NCBI RefSeq assembly: GCF_027942865.1
Contig: NC_134529.1
Location: forward strand, 23,104,467 to 23,168,466
Length of the DNA stretch: 64,000 bases
Reading direction: 5' to 3'
DNA from: Odontesthes bonariensis
Taxonomy: Eukaryota > Chordata > Actinopteri > Atheriniformes > Atherinopsidae
Positions 57,301-64,000 of the stretch are shown here, piece after piece. Each line of letters begins with the position of its first letter. Position 1 is the first letter of the stretch. The translations under genes and the position numbers were made by a program. The notes under the pieces were generated by a model. It was given only the letters and a program-made list of their open reading frames with translations. It ran no database searches and had not been told where the DNA came from.

Positions 57301-60300
57301 TGAATCTTTAGGGAGGGGAGCCATGAAGACACAGACGCTTAAATGGCTCATTTCATACAAAATATTGTTGAGGGCCTGACTGAAGAGGTGGTATTACATA
57401 TATAATGCATTATTAAACTGGGAGCCATGCAAAGTTACTCTGGTGGAGCTCAAGAAGAAAAATATAGAGCTGTATTAATGGCCCATTAGTGGTCAATTTT
57501 TCAATTACTGTGTTCCACAGTTCAAAATTCAGTGCTTAATATTTCAGTTGCTCATGTATCTTACAATTCCTGTATCTTTATTTGCATTATTGGAAAAACA
57601 TGCAAAGCTTTGTGTATTAAATGTTTCCTCTACTGTATGATTTCCATGCTCAGGTTCACGGGGCACCACAAAGTTGACCATGATAGATGTGTGTAGCGGT
57701 ATGAGGGGGATGATAAAGAATAAACCTCCACATTCTGAACTGGGCCCAATTGTTGTGTCTCTTCTAAGCGGACATAAAAACATTCCTAGCAAGTAAGAAT
57801 GTGACTCCAAAATGTTAGTGTTGTGAATGTTTTGTAAGATGTAAATGTGTAAAGTCAGCCGTATCAATATTTTGACAGTGAGTAGATGTTGATTCTTACT
57901 ATTGTGCAAATATTTCAATAAATATAATACATTTATATAGGTAAAAACAACATACAAAACAAATGATAGAACACTGAAATGTAGAAATTCATGACCCATG
58001 CATATCTCAAGTTCACTTTTAGACATTTGCATTGTTTCTGCACAGGAGCAGTAAGTTGACCATGCTCCTTCAAGAGTCCTTGGCTCGTGCAAACTGCCAC
58101 ATCGCTGTACTTGCTCAGGTTGCTGATTCACTGGCACACCTTCAAGAGACCTTCTCTACCATCCAGCTGGCTTCTCGCATTCGCAGGACACAGAAGAGGA
58201 CAAAGGTACTTGAAAATAAAGTTATGTTCAGAAGTAACACACTCATAGTGGACATTATGGAGATGCTTATTGTTTAGATCTCAATTATCTCTTTTTCTGG
58301 GGCATAATTGTACAACATACGTCTTCAAGACAACAAAAAACAACAATTAATAATTTATTTTAGGTTTTATCATCATAAGCAAAAAAAAATCATACAAAAA
58401 TAATAAAAATACACTGACTAAAGATTTAAAATGTCTTTTAAGTCACAAACGCCAGTCAACTTCCTGACAGTGACCTGGTCAAGAACAACCCAGGAACCAT
58501 CGAGCCATAAGTCTACCATGAGCCACAAGCTCCTAGAATATCAGTGTTACTATTAAACGACACCAAAAAAAAAAGAAAAAAAGAATTATTGTTACTCCAA
58601 CCAAAACCAAACTTTTACAATACATCCAAACTAGTCAGTCCAACTGAAACTGTGTGAAAGCAAGCTTCTCAAATCCGATCTATTACACCCAGATAATGTG
58701 GTTGGGGATCAAATTAGTCCTGCATGTAAACACTCGACTAGAATCAAATAGAGGGAGGTGCTCTGCACTTGCTAAAAAGTTCAAACGTTTTGCATTACTT
58801 TGTAAAAACAGTAAGTGTAAGCCTATATTAACACAGCCAACTTCCTAATAAAGCTGCTCTCATTCACATTTTTCTTTTCAGATGGCTAAACATGTCAGAA
58901 ATTGTAAATGAAAATTTGTGTCTTCTGACAAAACAACCATTCAAGTAACTTAAGGACATGTGTGCAGTGCATTTGGCTATACTTACATGCACAATTGTCT
59001 CCCAGATTTTGCTCCAGAGCACGTATACCACAACCATGACAGTGGTCCAGTTAAATAGCCTACTTGGGCTGTAACAGTAGCTCAACTCAACTATGCACAT
59101 CACTTTACTGACCAAAGACAGTCAAGTATTACATTTCCCCTCTCATTCTAAAAGTTTAGAACTGACAACATGGATATAAAAAAATCTTTCTGGAGGAATG
59201 CTCAATGGTAAGGGGTATGTTTGGAAATATAAAGATAAGATATTCAGTTACAAGAACACTACCAACTTTTTAACATGGAGGCAGTCGCACCATGCTCTGT
59301 TAGCAGAACTGGCACAAAGTGGATGGACTACCTCTGAATTCTCCAGAATAACTTCATGCTGTCAGCCAGACAACTCAAACTTGAACATGATGTTTCCACA
59401 GGGCAATGATTCCAAACACACATCCGGCGTGCTATGGAGAAAGCAGGCTAACTTGAACGTTTTGTAATAACCTTCCCAAAGTCCTGTACTCAACCATACT
59501 AAAAATATGTAGACTGAAGGGACTGTGCCTGGAAGCCAACAAATTCAGTTCTGCCAATAGCTAAATAACTTAAAATCTACCCTTTTTCTTGTTAAAAGTG
59601 TTTATTGTACATTCATTGTTCCTCATAAAGAAAACAGTTCAAATAAATTATTGAGCTTTCTAATTTCATTTTGTTTAAACTTAAAGCACATACTGTCTTA
59701 CTACATAAATATTTCTGTTCCATCACAGGGACTGTTAATTGTTATTACCTCATAAGATTAATCTGTTTCCAACAGCAATCAACATCATGTTCTCCTTGTG
59801 GAAGGAGTTTGACCAAAGAAAAGAGAGGACCACAGTCTTTGTCCCTGCGGGCTTTCCACTCCACCGATGAGGTAGATGTGGATATTCATCCTTTTCGTCT
59901 GCGTGGTGAACTGAATCGCTCCAGTAGTGATCAGTCCTGTGACACCGTCATCCAAATAGACTCAGATGGATTGGTCCACTCCAAAGCAGCTCCAATGCTG
60001 GCACAACCTGAGTTTGTGCCTATCATACCCTCTTTGCATCCAAACAAGTCTGACTTGGATGACCCAGAGTTTACAGCTCTCCTCCAAGAGCTTCTGAGAA
60101 TTCCTCAGCTGCATGGAGCAAAGAAGACAGAAGACACTCTGCAGGGGGATATTGAAGTTCTGAAAGCAGAAAGGAAACAGCCAGAGAGGGATTGTCTTAA
60201 ATGTGATACGTTTGCTGAGCTTCAAGAACGTTTAGGTTGTATTGATGGAAGTGAGATGACAATGGATGTGCTAAAGTCTTCCTTAAAAGGTGCTTCTCTT

Positions 60301-62851
60301 AACAATATTTTAACCAAATCACATCCAAAAAAAGAAGCCTCTGAAGCACCACAGACTTTGTTGAATCCAGGTATGGGCTGTGTTCAGACAACTCATGGAG
60401 AAAAGCAAACAGATGGTGCTCTCCCTGGAGACAGTTTTCAGAGAGAGGATTCGGGTCTATATGACTGTGAGGAGTGTGGTGCAACCAGTTCCAGTGACGA
60501 ATTGTTGAATCAAACTCTGGGTCGTAACATGACCCTTCGTTCTGCCCTTCCCAACACTACACCTGCTAAATTGGGTGATGAGCTCCCCTTCAAGGGCTTT
60601 GATGCAAATGCTCAGAATAAGACTGCCACCAGTTCCCCTGCTCTTCAGCAACCAGAAAAACAGGAAAGTCATGAAACTTGGTTCAAACCAGATAAAAGGG
60701 CATCACCAATTGGCAAGAGCTCCCCAATATCCCCTTCCTCCACCTGTTCCTCTTCACACTCCTTAGCTAAAAGTGTTATACTTGGAGATGTCTTGTCTAA
60801 TCGCACCGCAGAGGACATTAAGGAAATGAAGGCCACTATCACAGTGACTGTTCAACAGCCACTGGACCTAAAGGGTCAAGATGAACTTGTCTTCTCTATG
60901 GTAGAGGAAGTGACAATTAGTGGAGCGTATGACAGAGGGAATGCAGGCGGGAACATTATTTGTATCAGTGACCCTACTCAATCACAAGCACATCGTCACA
61001 GCGCAAGTTCTCAACCAATCAGGATTATCAGCAATATCAGTGATGACTCTGCAGCTACAGGTACCTCTGTTGGTCAGCCTGTAGCGACAGACACAAACAA
61101 TGAAAAGCTCCACTATCAGTTCAGAGGAGAAAAAAGGATCATACCATCATTTATAAATCCCATGTTGATTGGTACTGATGTGGACTGCGATTTAGTTGGC
61201 GCAAAAGTAAAGGAAAGTTCTCAAAAAACATCTGAAGGAGTCAAGTTAGGGTCTGAGCTCAAAGGAAATAATGTCAAATGGCCAGAGGACAATAGAATGC
61301 AAGAAGAGAGGACTGGGACTTTTGCTTCTGAGACACATCATAAAAAGTCTGACAAGGCATGTTGTCCACCTTGTTGCCAAATTTCCTCTGACCCAGCAGT
61401 CTCGGAAGATAGGGTTTTCTGCAACAAACCTGCAGAAAACAAAATGTGTGAAAAGAGACTACAAAATACAGACAAGAGTCACCCTAGGGACTGTGAGCAT
61501 GTTTATTCGACTAACAATGGAAAAGTCTCAGAGGGGGGAAAAATTGTTTGTAGACATGGTGGGAATATCCCCAAGAGAACTGGTGTTACACCTGGTTGCC
61601 AAGAAACCATCCTTGATACCTCTATAACAGGCAGTTTACCTAAAGCCTGGCAAAATGCCAACTACCAGGACAACCACTCAAGGGGGATGACATCATCCAC
61701 TCCATGTAGCCCAGGGGAAACTCTGCAGAGGGGGCAGGGCAGACAGCACTCTCCTACAAACCACAGCCTCCATGTCTCATCTCCTCGAAAATGTGGAACA
61801 GAGTTTAAACAGGGTTCTTGTAGCACTCTCAGAAAGGAAGCTGGAGCTTTCTTTGATACCTCAAGTCTAACAAGGAAACTTGACAAAACAAGTGACATGC
61901 TTAAATCACCCACTGAGGACAGTAGTAGGCTTTTCAGTACCAAACTGGAGCACCTGGCTGCAAGGACTAATTCACTTGGGAGAAGCTCAAGGGACTTCCC
62001 AACCCTGGAGAGAGGTAGCAGCAACACTTCTATGAGCTCTAAGGGAAGCTCCAAGGAAAGTTCGAAAGGGTCTTGTAAAATGGCTCATAAAGGACATTAT
62101 GAGGGAGATTGCACCTTTCCAAGGGTCAGCAGAAGCCCCAAGAAAAATCCCCGGTCCGACCAGAGTCATCACTACTTCCACTCTGAAAACCTTGTGCCTC
62201 AGACTGTTAAGCATACCCATTCAAAACTCTCTGCTGTGGGGAAACTTAAGATGGCTAGCCCCAAAGTCCGTAGACTGTCTGCCCCCAGCATAAAAAACAT
62301 CGCCCCTTCCCACAAAAGTCTGAAACAGTCTGTCAACCGTAGTGCCAGTCTCTCCCCAGACAGTAAAACAGTTAGCTTTGAGCGGACGTCTTCATTTTTT
62401 TCCTCTTCCCCTCCACGATCTTATCACTCAACCAGTCGGACTCCCAGCCAGAGCTCCACGTGCTCATCTACAAAATCTGCCATTCAGGGATTTGTCAATG
62501 GCCGAATCTCAGACTTCCTTAGGGAAAGGGCACCTAGCCCCACCTCAGCAGGACTGGATCCAATGACCACACTTCTGTCTCCATACAGCCATGTCACTGC
62601 TCCCCGCATGCCCGATCACCAGAGTGGGCATGCTAGTGACACCACCAGTGTGCTGAGTGGAGATTTGCCACCGGCTATGGGGAAGACATCCCTACATTTC
62701 TCTAACAGGAACAGTTTGGTGAGCAGTGGTTATGACAGCATGGTGAGGGACAGTGAAGCCACGTCGAACAGAGAATCTGTCAGTGACAGGAGCGGCTCGC
62801 TCCTCAGTGTGGCACGCAGCAGCCGATCATCTCGGAAGCGAGGGAACACAG
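38871..62851 (+). CDS. kif26b: KIF26B-like atypical kinesin (12 coding exons, C-terminal end off window)
   Basis: Kinesin-11 family member; in mammals a non-motile, microtubule-binding protein in Wnt5a/ROR signalling and kidney and limb development. Exons: 38871-38930, 39152-39511, 42802-43257, 46054-46175, 48667-48838, 53119-53328, 53708-53801, 54879-55150, 56000-56177, 57654-57792, 58046-58205, 59776-62851 (1766 codons plus one base, all phases fit). The start [17 protein letters not shown] aligns with human KIF26B MNSVAGNKERLAVSTRG and not with KIF26A, and the hnrnpu neighbour also supports the B paralog. Residues about 391-741 are the divergent motor domain, with [16 protein letters not shown] and [12 protein letters not shown]. 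The tail keeps [35 protein letters not shown] and [16 protein letters not shown]. Human KIF26B is 2108 aa, so roughly 200-340 residues are missing at the right edge. Confidence 0.9.
39152..43257 (+). CDS. kif26b: kif26b exons 2-3: paired CxxC N-terminal region
   Basis: Exon 2 (39152-39511) ends with [20 protein letters not shown] and exon 3 (42802-43257) has [20 protein letters not shown]. Both are the CxxC-plus-helix units that mammalian KIF26A/B carry (CxxCxxxLVELKRQA and [16 protein letters not shown]). They look like a zinc-binding pair. The function of the unit is not known to me. Confidence 0.88.
39512..42801 (+). other. kif26b: kif26b intron 2
   Basis: No exon-like sequence recognised. 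It contains a Tc1-like remnant in its second half and an A-rich run at 41274-41320. Confidence 0.7.
41340..42250 (-). mobile_element. Decayed Tc1-like transposon, second copy
   Basis: AGGAATAGTTCTCCAGGCTT at 41520 and GACCTGTTGCCACTGATTTT near 41669 match the copies at 10.4-10.6 kb and 50.78-50.95 kb base for base over long runs. The orientation is the same. Stops break the transposase on the minus strand, and terminal repeats are hard to see, so the ends are approximate. Confidence 0.75.
43678..43930 (+). mobile_element. tRNA-headed fish SINE, third family
   Basis: Begins GCTGCACGGTGGTGTGGTGG, continues TTAGCACCATTGCCTCACAG and GGGTTTAATTCC (decayed box B), then TGTGTGGAGTTTGCATGCTG, GATTGGTGACTC and GTGGCCCTGTGATGACCTGG. 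Head to body order is intact; the tail fragment of the same family, in reverse, lies at 12.33-12.45 kb. Confidence 0.8.
44500..44815 (+). mobile_element. 3' fragment of a Tc1/mariner-type DDE transposon
   Basis: AGGACTGGCCTTCCTACAGT, then ATTGAAAATATTTGGAGCAT (reading IENIWSIMK) and TGTCCCAACTTTTTTGAGAC are the last transposase motif and the end of a fish element; pieces of the same family lie at 11.8-12.1 and 19.3-20.1 kb. Confidence 0.7.
45115..45360. repeat. Purine-rich (GA) tract
   Basis: About 245 bases strongly biased to A and G on the plus strand, in kif26b intron 3, with a few pyrimidine interruptions. Its antisense gives a leucine/serine-rich ORF that is not a gene. Confidence 0.6.
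46300..47060 (+). mobile_element. Interspersed element with promoter-like motifs, in kif26b intron 4
   Basis: A short ORF at 46359-46436 reads [25 protein letters not shown] and then stops. The [10 protein letters not shown] start resembles the N-terminus of a large repeat-borne protein family in fish, some annotated as P2X7-like. GC-rich text follows with ACTTCCGGG (ETS) near 46542, GCATGCGCA (NRF1) near 46580 and two perfect TGACGTCA (CRE) at 46687-46694 and 46970-46977. The boundaries and family are uncertain. Confidence 0.4.
50310..51450 (-). mobile_element. Tc1-like transposon pair, duplicated ends
   Basis: 50310-50534 holds a left end (TTGAGTCACCCCTAATTTCC) joined directly to a right end (CCAAAACTTTTGCACAGTAC), an internally deleted copy. 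50690-51450 holds the body (AGGAATAGTTCTCCAGGCCT at 50779) and the same right end. The same host flank follows both right ends (see repeat at 50448-51598). No transposase frame is intact. Confidence 0.7.
50448..51598. repeat. Direct duplication of about 230 bp, 918 bp apart
   Basis: 50448-50680 and 51366-51598 are about 93-95 percent identical by eye, covering the Tc1 right end and about 145 bases of neighbouring host DNA (ending in CCTTTCATCAACTGGCAT in both). Shared host flank means a local tandem duplication and not two independent insertions. Confidence 0.8.
52590..53010 (-). mobile_element. Fragment of a fish interspersed repeat, probably a DDE transposon
   Basis: The plus strand has GCAATGTTTAGGTAGGTAGT and AAGCTTTCCCAGCAGGACAT, which I recognise from a frequent fish repeat. 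The minus-strand peptide ([20 protein letters not shown], then [11 protein letters not shown]) is in the position of the Tc1 transposase core. Family and ends are uncertain. Confidence 0.45.
53708..55150 (+). CDS. kif26b: kif26b exons 7-8: motor domain with degenerate P-loop
   Basis: The exon 7/8 junction (phase 1) falls in the nucleotide-binding loop. The translated loop is GCTDVGSW at residues 487-494, where human KIF26B has GHAKLGKS. The following text ([20 protein letters not shown], then LRDLLGEV) aligns well with the mammalian proteins, so the register is secure. The catalytic lysine and the magnesium-binding serine are both replaced. Confidence 0.88.
54352..54397. repeat. (CA)n microsatellite
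   Basis: A run of about 45 bases of CA in kif26b intron 7. Confidence 0.95.
56000..58205 (+). CDS. kif26b: kif26b exons 9-11: switch regions and end of motor domain
   Basis: Exon 9 aligns by [18 protein letters not shown] with human [20 protein letters not shown]. The switch I area reads [13 protein letters not shown] in place of the kinesin NxxSSRSH. Exon 10 has MIDVCSG where KIF26B has LIDLGSC and active kinesins have DLAGSE. Exon 11 holds [17 protein letters not shown] and [11 protein letters not shown], the conserved last helices. The 3' part of exon 9 and exon 10 are shorter than in the human protein. Confidence 0.85.
56753..56816. repeat. (AATTC)n pentanucleotide microsatellite
   Basis: About twelve tandem AATTC units with one C substitution, in kif26b intron 9, with further degenerate copies to about 56965. 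It is a simple repeat and not a CRISPR array, since there are no spacers. Confidence 0.93.
59170..59560 (+). mobile_element. Fragment of Tc1-like transposase
   Basis: The plus-strand translation contains [20 protein letters not shown], the segment with the second catalytic D region of Tc1 transposases (DNDPKHTSKxxxxWLxxxNI). CCTTCCCAAAGTCCTG (P-S-Q-S-P) follows at 59471 as in that family. It is truncated and lies in kif26b intron 11. Confidence 0.75.
59776..62851 (+). CDS. kif26b: kif26b exon 12: giant tail exon
   Basis: A single exon of 1025 codons plus one base, acceptor CCAACAG, donor ACACAG|GTAAGA. It is low-complexity, Ser/Lys/Thr-rich and probably disordered, with conserved islands: [92 protein letters not shown] and [15 protein letters not shown]. 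The same large exon organisation occurs in mammalian KIF26 genes. The ATG at 59671 precedes the acceptor and is intronic. Confidence 0.9.
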
Positions 62852-64000
62852 GTAAGAAAACCCAGATAAATGTGGGCTTTTATGAGCTCATCTGAATGAC
62901 TTTAGGAAAAATTTGCCCTTTTTTCCTAAAGTAGGATAATACAAAATCCGAGGTTTTGTTTTTCTTGTTTTTCTTAAGAAATAATTTGATCAATGATTGA
63001 TTTTACTTGCCAAACAATGGTGTCGAATAGATCAAAAGCTGTGAAAGTACCAGATCAAAAGCGGTGAAAGTACCCAGAGTGGGCAAAAAACAAAAACATT
63101 AAGTGTTTTCTTTATAATTTCTTAGGTTTGTATTTAATTTCATATAAAGGATCCTAAAGAACAGTTTCTTTTGGTGTTATACCTTCAATTGCAATGGCCC
63201 TATGGTATGAAGCTACACTCATAAAAGATGCACAGAAACTGAAACAGATTTTATGACATCCCATTTGAATAAGTGCAATTGTAAAATGTGCTCTGATCAA
63301 ATGCTAGAAACCATTTAATTTGTCTTGAAATGTCGTGCTAATGTAACAGTAAAGTTTTTGAATTGAGAAAACAGATAAACAAACAAAAGAAAGGAAAATT
63401 TGATGATACCAGATGGAGTTTGAATAAATTAGCTACATAATTCCCTTTCCAGACAAAATAAATGCATGAATGATAGTTCCATCAAACCAAAACATTTTTT
63501 GGGTTTGTATGCTGACCAAATGACATATTAATGTGACATTAATTAGAGATTACCCACATCTGTAGAATGCAGTCAGACCTAGTTTCCCCACTGGCATTAA
63601 AAGTCTTATTGTGTATGACATCAATAATATATGAACCCAGTGACGGAATTCACTAATGGAAGAATAAATACAGAAAATTAGGTGCGATTGGCTGATTCAG
63701 TAAATAATAAAGATGGGTGTGCGCATTTACAAACCATACTTGCTAATGGAATTATACACTGAAAAGCAAAGCGAGGGTACTGCTAATGGTGCATTGTTTC
63801 ATGGGCATATGGATTCCTCCGAAAAATCTGCTGTTTAATCGTTGACCTGTAGTTTTTCTTTAAGTGTACTGCGATTAACTAATCTCCAGAGTTTTGTCAC
63901 AAACCATGGCTTAAATATGTTTTTTGACAAAAAAAACACACGCTTTGTCTTTGTTTACCGATAAACTGAGTCAATCCAGAAAAGAGTACCAGAAATCAAG
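62852..64000 (+). other. kif26b: kif26b intron 12, runs off the right edge
   Basis: Follows the donor of exon 12. AT-rich, no exon or repeat that I can name. The C-terminal exons of kif26b must lie beyond the window. Confidence 0.75.

Noticed and set aside
57544..58137. 197-codon ORF on the minus strand
   Set aside because: Overlaps kif26b exons 10 and 11 on the other strand and shows no domain; the exon reading is far better supported.
59671..59775. ATG and 35 codons in frame with kif26b exon 12
   Set aside because: They lie before the 3' splice site; exon 11 joins at 59776 in the same phase, so this is intron.

Overview
This is a gene-bearing stretch of a teleost fish nuclear genome. The reasons are intron-containing genes with GT..AG junctions, vertebrate proteins, many fish-type interspersed repeats (decayed Tc1-like and other DDE transposons, tRNA-derived SINEs, LINE fragments, TTAA-flanked MITEs) and long dinucleotide microsatellites. 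I see no bacterial operon, CRISPR array, rRNA or intact tRNA gene. The species cannot be named from the sequence alone.

Layout. Positions 1-6816 lie in intron 1 of cdc42bpa (MRCK alpha), whose first coding exon is 6817-6994 on the minus strand; the rest of that gene lies beyond the left edge. From 7.0 to 16.1 kb are the cdc42bpa 5' region, old transposons and a transposon-poor block upstream of lefty that carries FoxH1-like and SMAD-like motifs. A complete four-exon lefty gene (Nodal antagonist, 358 aa) is at 16240-18091 on the plus strand. From 18.4 to 22.1 kb is a repeat belt. A complete 14-exon hnrnpu gene (SAF-A, 804 aa) is at 24167-32071 on the minus strand, with a long 3'UTR to its left. 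From 32.7 to 37.8 kb is a dense graveyard of LINEs, SINEs and MITEs. From 38871 to past the right edge is kif26b on the plus strand; 12 coding exons (1766 codons) are in the window and the C-terminal exons are missing.

The four genes are neighbours on human chromosome 1q42-q44 (LEFTY and CDC42BPA at 1q42, HNRNPU and KIF26B at 1q44), so the order is conserved synteny and not a functional operon. cdc42bpa and lefty are divergent, lefty and hnrnpu convergent, hnrnpu and kif26b divergent. All exon phases were checked by hand and are consistent across every junction.

The most interesting points are: the kif26b motor domain has lost the P-loop lysine and serine that mammalian KIF26A/B still keep; a 20-nt sequence with good splice sites in hnrnpu intron 2 would introduce an immediate stop (candidate poison exon); FoxH1 plus SMAD motif clusters lie upstream of lefty; three unrelated TTAA-bounded MITEs occur, one with about 80-bp near-identical terminal inverted repeats; a 230-bp direct duplication includes a transposon end and its host flank; and a promoter-like transposon (NRF1, ETS-like and two perfect CRE motifs) sits inside a kif26b intron. 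I did not find a wholly new biological system.
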